In this document: positions 34,153 through 42,600 of the stretch, piece after piece | Numbering within the stretch: position 1 is the first letter of the stretch | Layout: each line of letters begins with the position of its first letter | From: Marinobacterium sp. | GTDB taxonomy: Bacteria > Pseudomonadota > Gammaproteobacteria > Pseudomonadales > Balneatricaceae | Reading direction: 5' to 3' | Length of the DNA stretch: 42,699 bases | Assembly: GCA_025800125.1 (NCBI GenBank) | Contig: JAOXSF010000024.1 | Span: 1 to 42,699 of the forward strand | Notes under the pieces: model-generated | The model's database searches: none | Seen by the model: the letters and a program-made list of their open reading frames with translations, nothing else | Told to the model about the DNA's origin: nothing | Position numbers and translations under genes: made by a program

Positions 34153-34641
34153 ATGAACACCCTGTACTACAGCGAGTTTGAATCACCTTTCGGAACCACA
34201 CTGGCCAGCAGCGACGGCCAGGCCCTGTATAACATCTGGTTTCCCGGCCAGAAACATGCGCCGGACAGCCAGCACTGGCAACGCAATGACCAGCTTCCCC
34301 TGTTTCAGAACCTGCAGCAGCAGTTAACCGAATATGCAGCAGGACAACGTCATTGTTTTGAATTACCACTCAGGCCGCAGGGCACAGCGTTTCAACAACA
34401 GGTATGGCAGGCATTACAACTGATCGCATTTGGCGAGCATGCCAGCTATGGCACGCTGGCAAAGCAACTGGGCCGCCCGAAAGCCGCCCGTGCGGTGGGT
34501 GCAGCGGTGGGACGTAACCCGCTGTCAATCATTATCCCCTGCCACCGGGTACTGGGTAGCAACGGTCAGCTGACCGGATTTGCCTCCGGCCTGACGATGA
34601 AAAAGCGCCTGCTGAAAATAGAAGGCCTGTATCAGGACTAA
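34153..34641 (+). CDS. ogt: Methylated-DNA--protein-cysteine methyltransferase (Ogt)
   Basis: 162 residues. Removes methyl groups from O6-methylguanine and O4-methylthymine by irreversible transfer to its own cysteine. The active-site box IIPCHRVLGSNGQLTGFASG is intact, preceded by the helix-turn-helix region FQQQVWQALQLIAFGEHASYGTLAKQLGRPKAARAVGAAVGRNPL. An N-terminal domain of about 75 residues is present, as in Ogt. It lies 14 nt behind the Ada-AlkA fusion and complements it: the two together give methyl sensing, base excision and direct reversal. No regulatory Ada domain of its own. Confidence 0.95.
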   Translation: MNTLYYSEFESPFGTTLASSDGQALYNIWFPGQKHAPDSQHWQRNDQLPLFQNLQQQLTEYAAGQRHCFELPLRPQGTAFQQQVWQALQLIAFGEHASYGTLAKQLGRPKAARAVGAAVGRNPLSIIIPCHRVLGSNGQLTGFASGLTMKKRLLKIEGLYQD

Positions 34642-34790
34642 CCAGAATACCGACCGTAATCGACCAGCCTAGACAGTAATCGACAAGCCGGTAGAGTACC
34701 GGAGCAAGCGCCGCTTGATAGTAGCCTCAAGAGCGGTATTTAAATACAGCACTTGAAAGAAGCACTTGAGAAAGACACCAGAGAAAAGCT

Positions 34791-35396
34791 TCAGGCCTGA
34801 GCCAGCTGGTCAACCTGCTGCTGAGCATCACTCAGTGACTGCTTGGCCAGCGGCCCCATCGCCAGGCCTTCAGCGTAAATGACATCAACATCGGTCATCC
34901 CCATAAAGCCCAGAAACTGTTTCATGAATGGAACCTGGAAATCAATACCCTGCTCACGGTACAAACCACCACGGGTTGCCAGCAACACAACTTTCTTCCC
35001 TGCAATCAGGCCTTCAGGGCCATTCTCGGTATAGCGGAATGTGACACCCGCCCGCGCCAGGTGGTCGAGGTACGACTTGAGCTGGGTCGGAATGCTGAAG
35101 TTATACAGCGGCACACCAATCACAATTTCATCTGCTGCTTGCAACTCATCCAGTAATGCATCTGACTGGTCCAGCACCGCTTGCTGTGTTGCACTCAACG
35201 GCGCTTCAACCATACCACGCAGTACCTGCATCCGTTCACTGTCCAGGTGAGGTACTGGGTCAGCAATCAGATCACGTACAATCACCTGTCCCTGTGGGTT
35301 ACGCTGCTGCCACTGTGCAATATAGCGGGCTGCCAGCTGAGCTGACTGGCCTTCGGTGCCAGAGAGACTGGTTTGAAGATGCAGTAATGTCGCCAT
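34791..35396 (-). CDS. azoR: FMN-dependent NADH-azoreductase
   Basis: 201 residues, the same length as E. coli AzoR. Flavodoxin-fold quinone/azo reductase: reduces quinones and azo compounds by two-electron transfer from NADH, and protects against thiol stress. Visible: N-terminal LLHLQTSLSGTEGQSAQLAARY (FMN phosphate site), EIVIGVPLYNFSIPTQLKSYLDHLARAGVTFRYTENGPEGLIAGKKVVLLATRGG, and VPFMKQFLGFMGMTDVDVIYAEGLAMGP. It is divergent from a LysR regulator with a 153-nt gap, so that regulator probably controls it. Confidence 0.95.
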   Translation of the reverse strand: MATLLHLQTSLSGTEGQSAQLAARYIAQWQQRNPQGQVIVRDLIADPVPHLDSERMQVLRGMVEAPLSATQQAVLDQSDALLDELQAADEIVIGVPLYNFSIPTQLKSYLDHLARAGVTFRYTENGPEGLIAGKKVVLLATRGGLYREQGIDFQVPFMKQFLGFMGMTDVDVIYAEGLAMGPLAKQSLSDAQQQVDQLAQA

Positions 35397-35549
35397 AGTA
35401 GAACTCCAATCTGGTATCTGATGATGTTGGAGGCTATTTTTATATCTACTGACCTGATAAAAAAGCGCAAAAATATACTTAAACCAATCAACTTTATAGA
35501 TAGGTTAAAGCATATGAATCCATAGATTTTAAAGAGCACCTGAAAAAAG

Positions 35550-36497
35550 ATGAAACCCAGAATAAGCCTTGAACAGTGGCAAGCATTACTGGCAGTAGTT
35601 GATAAAGGCGGTTATGCCCAGGCAGCAACACAGTTACATAAAAGCCAGTCAGCGGTCAGTTACGCCATTGCCAGGATGGAAAGTTTACTGGGCCTGAAAG
35701 TATTCGAGCTGGAAGGGCGCAAAGCGGTTCTGACCACCGCAGGCCAGGCACTATACCTGCGTGCCCGCAGCCTGGTGGAAGAAGCAGCACTGACTGAACA
35801 GCTGGCCCTGCAATTTTCACAAGGTATTGAAGCCGAAATCAGACTGGCGGTGGATACCATCGTACCGGAAACGATGATCCTGGAAGCACTACAGCAATTT
35901 GCCGACGAAGCCCCCTTAATACGGGTGCAGATACTGGAAACGGTACTCAGCGGAACAGACACACTGATTCATGAACGTCAGGTGGATCTGGCTATGTCTG
36001 GCATTATTTCAGCAGGCCAGCTAACAACTCCACTGCTACAGATGACATTCATGCCAGTGGCACACCCAGAGCACCCTCTGCACCAGCTAAAACGCCCAGC
36101 CACCTCGCAGGATCTGCGCCGCTATCGTCAGCTGGTTGTGCGGGATTCCGGGCCCAAAAACATTGATGCTGGCTGGCTGCGGGCCGACCAGCGCTGGACG
36201 TTCAGCACCATGGCAGCCTCAATCAGTGCCGCACGAAAAGGATTAGGTTATGCCTGGTATCCGCTGCTAAAAATTACCGATGAACTCAATAGCCGCCAAC
36301 TGGCAATATTGCCGCTGGAAGAGGATCACAGCCGCAAGGTACAGCTTAATATGATTCAGCCGAGGGGTGAGTTCAGCGGCCCGGGTACACAACGACTGGC
36401 AGCATTGCTGAAACAACAGGCGGTGCATCATCAACACCTGCAAGACACCCTGTGCCCCACGCAGCCAGCCCCATCGCAACAGAAGGGTCTATCATGA
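35550..36497 (+). CDS. LysR-family transcriptional regulator, divergent from azoR
   Basis: 315 residues. N-terminal winged helix-turn-helix (LEQWQALLAVVDKGGYAQAATQLHKSQSAVSYAIARMESLLG), then a periplasmic-binding-like effector domain (about 90-290: IRLAVDTIVPETMILEALQQF, LVVRDSGP). The C-terminal 25 residues are polar and not conserved in the family. LysR proteins usually regulate the divergent gene, here the azoreductase; quinone or electrophile sensing is an inference from that context. The stop overlaps the start of the GNAT gene (ATGA), so the two are translated as a unit. Confidence 0.92.
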   Translation: MKPRISLEQWQALLAVVDKGGYAQAATQLHKSQSAVSYAIARMESLLGLKVFELEGRKAVLTTAGQALYLRARSLVEEAALTEQLALQFSQGIEAEIRLAVDTIVPETMILEALQQFADEAPLIRVQILETVLSGTDTLIHERQVDLAMSGIISAGQLTTPLLQMTFMPVAHPEHPLHQLKRPATSQDLRRYRQLVVRDSGPKNIDAGWLRADQRWTFSTMAASISAARKGLGYAWYPLLKITDELNSRQLAILPLEEDHSRKVQLNMIQPRGEFSGPGTQRLAALLKQQAVHHQHLQDTLCPTQPAPSQQKGLS

Positions 36498-37018
36498 ATC
36501 GCAAGCACAGACACTCCCCTGAAAAAGCCCTGCGTCCTGAGAAAGTCCAGTTGCGGCACTGGCAGCCGCAAGACAGTACTGCCATATGCAGCTTGTTTCA
36601 TGCTGCAATCAACCAGATCGCCTGTCAGCATTACAGCCCTGAGCAACGCTACCAATGGGCACACCCCAGCCTTGATGAATATTTCTGGCAACAGCGACTG
36701 GCAGAAACACATCCAATTGTGGCTACAGTGGCAGGCCAGGTGGTCGGGTTTATTGAGTTTATAGAAACCGATGCCTGGATTGATTGCCTGTATGTGCATC
36801 CAGACTATGCAGGTCAGGGTGTTGGCCAGCTACTATTACAACAGGTACTGAATATGGCGCTCACTACCCGGCTGGCACGGCTACAGGTTGATGTCAGCCA
36901 CACCGCCATGCCACTGTTCAGCAAGATGGGATTCATCGCACTGCACGAAAACCACCATAAACGAAACGGTGTCACACTGACTAATACCCGTATGGAGAAA
37001 CGACTATTGCCAATCTGA
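36494..37018 (+). CDS. GNAT-family N-acetyltransferase
   Basis: 174 residues from the ATG at 36494, which overlaps the LysR stop (ATGA) and has AGAAGGG upstream; the earlier ATG at 36452 would lie inside the LysR gene. The acetyl-CoA fold is recognisable: VGFIEFIETDAWIDCLYVHPDYAGQGVGQLLLQQVL carries the Q/R-x-x-G-x-G/A pyrophosphate loop. Then come RLARLQVDVSHTAMPLFSKMGF and the end TNTRMEKRL, as in the small YafP/ElaA-like group. Substrate unknown. Co-translation with the LysR regulator may mean a linked stress role. Confidence 0.88.
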   Translation: MNRKHRHSPEKALRPEKVQLRHWQPQDSTAICSLFHAAINQIACQHYSPEQRYQWAHPSLDEYFWQQRLAETHPIVATVAGQVVGFIEFIETDAWIDCLYVHPDYAGQGVGQLLLQQVLNMALTTRLARLQVDVSHTAMPLFSKMGFIALHENHHKRNGVTLTNTRMEKRLLPI

Positions 37019-37114
37019 ACAATGACTGTATTTCTATTTAATGACCATCCGCCTGTTAATGACATTCTGTCAAGGGCCTCTGGTTAAATACAGCCAGTCT
37101 GTTCCTGACCAGGT

Positions 37115-37966
37115 TCAGGCACTGATTGCCAGACCTTCAAAGGCATAGCGCAGACTGTTCAGACTGGCCAGACCAACACTGCTACGATGGTAAACCAGCT
37201 GCGTCGGCATCAGGCTCAGCTGCGGGTCGATCTCACGTGTGATCAGATCATCAGCATAGCTATACGCGGTCACTACAGAAGTAGGTAACAGAGTGACGCC
37301 CAGCCCGGTACTGATGCAGCCCAGAATTCCCTCCAGTGTACCCAGCTCCATCGTGCGAACCTCACAGCGCTTTTGCTGCCGCACCCAGGCTTCTGCCCGT
37401 GCCCGGTACGCACATCCCTGGCGAAACGTGATCAATGTATGCTGGTCACTGCCCTGAGCACCACCGACTTCTACCAGTTTTTCTGTCAGTACGGTATGAC
37501 TCACCAGCTCCGGGTGTTCAATTTCGCCACCAACAAACGCACAATCCAACCGATGCGCCAACACCGCATCAACCAACGCAGCAGACGTTCCTGTTTCAAC
37601 CCCAGGCCGTAGTCGCGGCCAGTCCTGACGCAGTCGTCGCAGTGCCACCGGCAAACGGACTGCCGCAAACGATTCCATACTGCCAATACGTAGCTCTCCA
37701 CTGGCTTCACCCGCCTGTTGCACGGCTGTTTTTGCCTGACGGGTCAGCTGCAATACCTGCTGCGCATAGTCATAAAGCACACGCCCGGCGGGTGTGACTG
37801 TCAAGCCACGCCCCTGACGGAAAAACAGCGCGGTTTCCAGCTCCTCTTCCAGCCGTTGAATGCGGGTAGTCACATTAGATTGCACGGTATACAGCTGGCG
37901 TGATGCAGCTGCAATTCCGCCCTCATCAACCACTGTACAGAAGGTTTTTAGTGCCAGCAGCTCCAT
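37115..37966 (-). CDS. LysR-family transcriptional regulator
   Basis: 283 residues. N-terminal helix-turn-helix MELLALKTFCTVVDEGGIAAASRQLYTVQSNVTTRIQRLEEEL, followed by the linker helix and an effector domain (GELRIGSMESFAAVRLPVALRRL; GILGCISTGLGVTLLPTSVV). Ribosome site GGAG before the ATG. No obvious partner gene: downstream is the convergent GNAT gene, upstream the divergent glycosyltransferase. An inverted repeat just upstream (37985-38009) is a likely autoregulatory site. Confidence 0.9.
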   Translation of the reverse strand: MELLALKTFCTVVDEGGIAAASRQLYTVQSNVTTRIQRLEEELETALFFRQGRGLTVTPAGRVLYDYAQQVLQLTRQAKTAVQQAGEASGELRIGSMESFAAVRLPVALRRLRQDWPRLRPGVETGTSAALVDAVLAHRLDCAFVGGEIEHPELVSHTVLTEKLVEVGGAQGSDQHTLITFRQGCAYRARAEAWVRQQKRCEVRTMELGTLEGILGCISTGLGVTLLPTSVVTAYSYADDLITREIDPQLSLMPTQLVYHRSSVGLASLNSLRYAFEGLAISA

Positions 37967-37984
37967 GACTTATCTCCTTTATAG

Positions 37985-38009
37985 AAAGATAGTTATTAAT
38001 ATTATCTTT
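37985..38009. promoter_or_regulatory. Probable LysR operator
   Basis: AAAGATA-N11-TATCTTT, a 7-bp inverted repeat with AT-rich centre, 19 nt upstream of the LysR start codon. It matches the T-N11-A pattern of LysR binding sites, so autoregulation is likely. Confidence 0.5.
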
Positions 38010-38055
38010 TATAAAGAACGATAGCAGCTGGCAGTATTTGCATCAGCCATAGCTC

Positions 38056-38098
38056 ATGGAGAGAATGACTCATGGAAAGGATGGCTTATGGAGAGAGT
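38056..38098 (+). repeat. Three imperfect 16-nt direct repeats before the glycosyltransferase
   Basis: Three successive units of the form ATGGARAGRATG(G/A)CTY occupy the leader between the LysR gene and the glycosyltransferase. Each contains an ATG with a purine-rich stretch. The first two ATGs of the frame at 38072 derive from it. Role unknown; it may be a translated leader or a slippage product. Confidence 0.5.
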
Positions 38099-38155
38099 AT
38101 CCGGTGCTCGCTCAGCCTCCATACCACCCGCAACGACATCTGCCCAGGAACCATA

Positions 38156-39283
38156 ATGAAAATTTTGCTGTTATCAGCCTATGACGCTGCCAGTCATCGT
38201 TACTGGCACCGCTCACTGGTCGCACAGTTTCCAGAATATCAATGGACAGTATTAACCCTGCCGGGCCGATTCTTCGCCTGGCGAGTGCGCGGTAATAGTC
38301 TGAGCTGGGCCTTCAATGAACGGGACACACTGAGTCAGCGTTATGATCTGGTGATCGCCACCTCCATGACGGACCTTTCTGCACTGCGAGGCTTTATCCC
38401 TTCTCTGGCTAATACACCCACGTTGGTCTATTTCCATGAGAATCAGTTTGAATACCCACGTTCCGGTCGTGAGCACCCCGGCGTAGAACCACAAATATTG
38501 AACCTCTATACCGCGCTGGCAGCAGACAGGGTTCTGTTCAACAGTGAATTTAATCGACGTACATTGATAGAGGGGGCACGCAAGCTACTTAAAAAGATGC
38601 CTGACCAGGTACCAGTGGGCTTGCCTGAACGGCTGCAAGCCTGTAGCCAGGTGCTGCCTGTTCCTCTGACAGCAGACCTCTATCGTCCTCACCTGCCCAG
38701 AGACTCAGTTGCCAACCCGGATACCCATAACAAACCACTGGAAATATGCTGGAATCACCGTCGTGAGTTCGACAAAAACGGTGAGCTATTGCTGGCCGCG
38801 TTACAACAACTGCGCCTTAGAACCCGACACTTTCGACTGCACCTTGCAGGTCAGCAGTTCCGCCATGAACCTGCTGTATTCAGCATAATTGAACAGCAAT
38901 TTGCTGACCAGTTGGGTCAATGCGGTTACGTGGAGTCAGAAGAGGCCTATCGGGCACTGCTACAACACAGCGATGTGGTGCTATCAACAGCCCTGCATGA
39001 CTTTCAGGGGCTGGCCGTGCTGGAAGGTGTCGCGGCAGGGGCTATTCCTGTAGTGCCTGACCGGCTGGCTTACATTGAACTGTTTGACGACGTATTTCGT
39101 TATACAGCGAAAACAGACGAAGCTGGTCAACTGGCAAACCATCTTTATCATCTGAGCGAACTCAAAGCAGCCAGACAGCTACCAGCAGCACCGGACATTC
39201 AACACCTGAGTTGGCAGCAGTTAAGGCCTGCCTACCAGAACGTGATAGAGAAGACAGCAGCTCAGCCTGCATTCGAGCGATAA
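38156..39283 (+). CDS. Glycosyltransferase of the tRNA-queuosine mannosyltransferase-like (GTDC1/DUF3524) family
   Basis: 375 residues. The ATG at 38156 is chosen over 38072: AGGA stands seven bases upstream and the product begins MKILLLSAYDAASHRYWHRSLV, the family N-terminus. The first half (about 1-170) is the DUF3524 domain with TLPGRFFAWRVRGNSLSWAF, YDLVIATSMTDLSALRGF and YFHENQFEYP. The second is a GT4-type nucleotide-sugar domain with ICWNHRREFDKN and the donor-site acidic loop HDFQGLAVLEGVAAGAIPVVPDRLAY. Animal relatives mannosylate queuosine in tRNA-Asp. The substrate of the bacterial branch is not settled, so the tRNA role is only a family-based suggestion. It converges with a lipoprotein gene, overlapping by 22 nt. 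Confidence 0.88.
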   Translation: MKILLLSAYDAASHRYWHRSLVAQFPEYQWTVLTLPGRFFAWRVRGNSLSWAFNERDTLSQRYDLVIATSMTDLSALRGFIPSLANTPTLVYFHENQFEYPRSGREHPGVEPQILNLYTALAADRVLFNSEFNRRTLIEGARKLLKKMPDQVPVGLPERLQACSQVLPVPLTADLYRPHLPRDSVANPDTHNKPLEICWNHRREFDKNGELLLAALQQLRLRTRHFRLHLAGQQFRHEPAVFSIIEQQFADQLGQCGYVESEEAYRALLQHSDVVLSTALHDFQGLAVLEGVAAGAIPVVPDRLAYIELFDDVFRYTAKTDEAGQLANHLYHLSELKAARQLPAAPDIQHLSWQQLRPAYQNVIEKTAAQPAFER

Positions 39284-39612
39284 TCCAGCCCGGTATACAG
39301 CAAGTTATTACATTCCCAGGCAATATCTTCCATCAGGCCTGGTAAGTCATTTTGAGGGCGACGCGGCGCATGCTCAGACAGCGTCATTAAGCCATACTGG
39401 TCGACATCCCAGCGTGGATAGCGGGCCTGAGAGGGTGAAAAACTGGCGTGACCGGTACGCTGCATCTCTGGCAGTTTCAAAATAGCCAGATACAGGCATT
39501 CGGGTACTTCTGCCTCGACCAGAGGCGTGTAATGCCCTCGAAACTGGCTCAGTGGCGTCCACTGGCAACCGGATAACAACACCAGTGAAGCGGAGAAAAT
39601 AATTGCTTTCAT
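39262..39612 (-). CDS. Small lipoprotein, function unknown
   Basis: 116 residues. MKAIIFSASLVLLSGCQW is a lipoprotein signal with lipobox LSGC, so the mature part of about 100 residues is anchored in the envelope. It contains two more cysteines (PECLYL and WECNNLL) that could be disulfide-bonded, and a Pro/Arg-rich middle (RYPRWDVDQYGLMTLSEHAPRRP). No family recognised. Its 3' end overlaps the glycosyltransferase gene tail to tail by 22 nt. Confidence 0.75.
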   Translation of the reverse strand: MKAIIFSASLVLLSGCQWTPLSQFRGHYTPLVEAEVPECLYLAILKLPEMQRTGHASFSPSQARYPRWDVDQYGLMTLSEHAPRRPQNDLPGLMEDIAWECNNLLYTGLDYRSNAG

Positions 39613-39805
39613 ACATCCCTGTTCAAGCGAGTAAATAAGACCAGGTATTATTCCCGCTGGTTTAACAGGGGGCCATATACCTTATCAGCCATCGTATCAA
39701 ACATACACTACTCAGGCAGCAAGCACGTGCTGCACAGGTAGTAAACACGACAACACACAGTTTCTACGTCAGTGGCAACAACCAACCACCAAAGCAACGT
39801 CACTG

Positions 39806-40120
39806 TTATACCAGACGGGAATTATTTAACGAATAGGCCCACACTTTATAGAAATAGAAGATGTAACCTACACCAAAGGTCAGCAAGGAGATCAGGGCCC
39901 AGATAATAATGTGTACCAGACTTCCCATCAGATCGACCTGACACTCAAGCTGTCGCTCTCGCCCATGATCGTCAGTAATGGTTGTGCGGTTAAGTACAAA
40001 CCGTGCGAAATAGTAAGGATAAACAAACATCGCCAGCCCCAGCGTGATAAAGCTGAGTGCCAACCAGATCAACAAATGCACCAGAATATCAAGTACACCC
40101 AGATCAGCTTTTATTTTCAT
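39806..40120 (-). CDS. Small two-helix membrane protein (DUF6693/YjgN-like)
   Basis: 104 residues with two similar halves: a hydrophobic segment (about 9-34, LLIWLALSFITLGLAMFVYPYYFARFVLNRTTI) and a second (about 67-96, HIIIWALISLLTFGVGYIFYFYKVWAYSLNNSRL). The repeated pattern of W-x-L-x5-T-x-G followed by aromatic residues and an N-x-T/S-R motif recalls DUF898/YjgN-type proteins and the DUF6693 group, here reduced to a short form. Function unknown. Isolated between the lipoprotein and maiA. Confidence 0.7.
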   Translation of the reverse strand: MKIKADLGVLDILVHLLIWLALSFITLGLAMFVYPYYFARFVLNRTTITDDHGRERQLECQVDLMGSLVHIIIWALISLLTFGVGYIFYFYKVWAYSLNNSRLV

Positions 40121-40267
40121 CTGTTTTCTCTGCTGTATTCAGTACTGTTTGTGAAGTCAGATTACAGCATGACTGATATAGCCAAATCTACTGCCATAAC
40201 AGGTGGATTATACTAATGCCTGGCTCCAGCAATACAACACAGGGCACAAAGCAACCTGCTCTGAATG

Positions 40268-40310
40268 AAAAAGCCACACAACCTCAGCCTGAAATTGCTG
40301 AGATTGTGTG
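40268..40310 (-). terminator. Rho-independent terminator of the fahA-maiA operon
   Basis: On the minus strand CACACAA and CTCAGC pair with GCTGAG and TTGTGTG (one mismatch between the two blocks), giving a 13-bp stem with an 8-nt loop (40275-40310). It is followed by GGC and five T (40268-40272). It lies about 80 nt beyond the maiA stop. Confidence 0.85.
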
Positions 40311-40389
40311 ACTGTGGCGACGCTATCACAACTCCAGCATCGGATATTGGCCCTGATAGCGTTTTCACCACCAGCGCTCAACAATCAGA

Positions 40390-41031
40390 TCAGCCTCCCG
40401 GCTGAAGATCTGGATGAGCTTTAGCGATTGCTGCAACCTTCAGCAGCTCATCGTTGATACGACTGATTGTCGGGTAACGACTCATGTCGCAGTTGAAACG
40501 CCGGGCATTGAACACCTGAGGAACAAGGCAGATGTCAGCCAGGCTGATCTGATCACCATGACAGTAAATACCTGTCTGTGAATCACTGGCCAGACGCATT
40601 TCAAGTGCATCAAAGCCTTCATATACCCAGTGGCGGTACCAGTCCAGCTTCTGTTCTTCACTGGCACCGAGCTCACCCACCAGCCGCTTCAGCACACGCA
40701 GGTTATCTACCGGATGAATATCACAGGCGATCAGTTGCGACAGAGAACGCACACGGGCACGGCCAAGAGAATCATCAGGCATGAACGTCATGTCATCCTG
40801 CGGATAGGTTTCGTCCAGGTATTCACAGATTGCTAGCGACTGACTGATCTGCACACCCTGATCTTCCAGCACAGGCACCAACCCTTGGGGATTACGGGCC
40901 AGATGATCTTTACCGCGCTGCTCACCGCTGACCAGATTCACGGGGACCTGCTGGTAATCCATCCCTTTCAGATTCAGGGCGATACGTACCCGATAAGCTG
41001 TCGACGAACGACAGTAATCAAACAGAATCAT
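40390..41031 (-). CDS. maiA: Maleylacetoacetate isomerase (zeta-class GST)
   Basis: 213 residues. Isomerises maleylacetoacetate to fumarylacetoacetate with glutathione, the step before FahA in tyrosine/homogentisate breakdown. The zeta-class signature is near the N-terminus (LFDYCRSSTAYRVRIALNLKG), followed by NPQGLVPVLEDQGVQISQSLAICEYLDETYP. The C-terminal helical domain contains CHGDQISLADICLVPQVFNARRF. The start is 14 nt after the fahA stop with a GGAGGGCTCT ribosome site, so the two genes are one operon ending at the terminator at 40268-40310. Confidence 0.95.
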   Translation of the reverse strand: MILFDYCRSSTAYRVRIALNLKGMDYQQVPVNLVSGEQRGKDHLARNPQGLVPVLEDQGVQISQSLAICEYLDETYPQDDMTFMPDDSLGRARVRSLSQLIACDIHPVDNLRVLKRLVGELGASEEQKLDWYRHWVYEGFDALEMRLASDSQTGIYCHGDQISLADICLVPQVFNARRFNCDMSRYPTISRINDELLKVAAIAKAHPDLQPGG

Positions 41032-41045
41032 AGAGCCCTCCAGAC

Positions 41046-42362
41046 TCAGGCCTTTGCAGGCAGAATGGTACCAACACAGTCACCAAAACCGATGCGCGCC
41101 GCACCCTCTTTCTGACACCAGCCACGCATAACAACTGCGTCACCATCTTCCAGGAAAGTACGGGTTTCACCATTTTCCAGCGTGATTGACTGCTTGCCAC
41201 CAACCGTAAGCTCCAGCAACGAACCCGCTTCTTCATGCACAGGGCCTGACTGTGTACCGGAACCGAAAAAATCACCCGGCTGCATGTTACAACCATTGAC
41301 TGTATGGTGCGTCAGCATCTGCGCAACGCTCCAGTAAGAGTATTTGAAGTTGGATACAGACAGGCGCTGTGCCTGCTGGCCTGCACTGCGCATTTTTTCA
41401 GTCTGCAACAGTACTTCCAGCTCGATGTCATAACCACCCATTGCACTGTTCTCATCGGAACTCAGGTACGGCAGTGGCTGCGGGTCATTTTTGTCACGGC
41501 TCCACTCAACACGGTACGGCGCCAGCGCTTCGTTCGTTACGATCCATGGTGAAACCGTAGAGGCAAAGTTTTTAGCCAGGAATGGGCCCAGAGGCTGGTA
41601 TTCCCAGGCCTGAATGTCACGGGCAGACCAGTCATTGAACAGGCAGAGGCCAAATACATGATCTTCTGCGACACCAATTTCAACCGGTGCGCCCAGCTCA
41701 TTAGCCGGGCCAACGTAGATACCCATTTCCAGTTCATAATCCAGACGTTTACACGGCCCAAAGCTTGGCTCGGCTGCGTCTGGGGCTTTGGTCTGGCCTT
41801 GTGGACGCGGGAATGTCTGGCCAGATACATCAATAGACGAGGAACGACCGTGATAACCGATTGGCACCCACTTGTAGTTCGGTAGCAATGGGTTGTCTGG
41901 ACGGAACAGAGAACCTACTGCTGTAGCATGGTGAATAGAAGTATAGAAGTCAGTGTAGTCACCGATACGGCATGGCAGCTTGTACTCTACATCGGCCTGC
42001 GCAACCAGCATAGCGCTGATCTGCGCTTCCTCTTCAGCCCCACTGCGCAATGCGCGAGACAATGCCAGGCGCAGTGCAGACCATACACTTTTACCCATAC
42101 CCATGAAGTCGTTCAGCTCATCGTTCGCACACGCCTCAACGCCCTGCTGTGCTTCACCGCTGAACAGACCGGCTGCCGCCAGTGCTGCCAGGTCAACCAC
42201 CTGGTCACCAATCGCGACACCACCACGGAATGCCTCATCACTGCCTGCACGGCGGAACACCGCAAATGGCAGGTTCTGAACAGGGAAATCACTCTGGCCA
42301 CCGTTAGCAGACTCGACCCAGCTGGTCAGGGAAAGGTCATGGGTTTCATTCAGTGCAGGCAT
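41046..42362 (-). CDS. fahA: Fumarylacetoacetase
   Basis: 438 residues. Hydrolyses fumarylacetoacetate to fumarate and acetoacetate, the last step of tyrosine degradation. The N-terminal SH3-like domain (SDFPVQNLPFAVFRRAG) is followed by the metal-binding catalytic domain: YTDFYTSIHHATAVGSLFRPDNPLLPNYKWVPIGYHGRSSS with the catalytic histidine, RLDYELEMGIYVGPANELG with metal-ligand glutamates, LFNDWSARDIQAWEYQPLGPFLAKNFASTVSPWIV, and the C-terminal GDFFGSGTQSGP. It heads the fahA-maiA operon. The preceding pathway enzyme, homogentisate dioxygenase, is not in the window. Confidence 0.96.
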   Translation of the reverse strand: MPALNETHDLSLTSWVESANGGQSDFPVQNLPFAVFRRAGSDEAFRGGVAIGDQVVDLAALAAAGLFSGEAQQGVEACANDELNDFMGMGKSVWSALRLALSRALRSGAEEEAQISAMLVAQADVEYKLPCRIGDYTDFYTSIHHATAVGSLFRPDNPLLPNYKWVPIGYHGRSSSIDVSGQTFPRPQGQTKAPDAAEPSFGPCKRLDYELEMGIYVGPANELGAPVEIGVAEDHVFGLCLFNDWSARDIQAWEYQPLGPFLAKNFASTVSPWIVTNEALAPYRVEWSRDKNDPQPLPYLSSDENSAMGGYDIELEVLLQTEKMRSAGQQAQRLSVSNFKYSYWSVAQMLTHHTVNGCNMQPGDFFGSGTQSGPVHEEAGSLLELTVGGKQSITLENGETRTFLEDGDAVVMRGWCQKEGAARIGFGDCVGTILPAKA

Positions 42363-42600
42363 TACGCCCTCCTTTTCATATTTGATTGCCGTACAGACGA
42401 TACAGGCGGTTCAGTTCATAAACGCTCAGGCTACAAACCAGCCAAAACAATTGATCACAATTGTGACTATGTAAAGAATGATTGTCCCGTCTGTCGCAGC
42501 ATTTTGCAAACGCAAGGTACGCTGCATATGTCGATTGTTATGGGAAATTGCTACGGAGAAACCAGCCACACATATGCAGCCATAAAACGTAATACGGCCT
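42363..42600. other. Upstream region of the fahA operon
   Basis: About 240 nt with no supported gene. It should contain the fahA promoter on the minus strand; the right-hand 16 nt (42585-42600) would be the guide-position sequence next to the putative IS200/IS605 element end. Confidence 0.4.
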
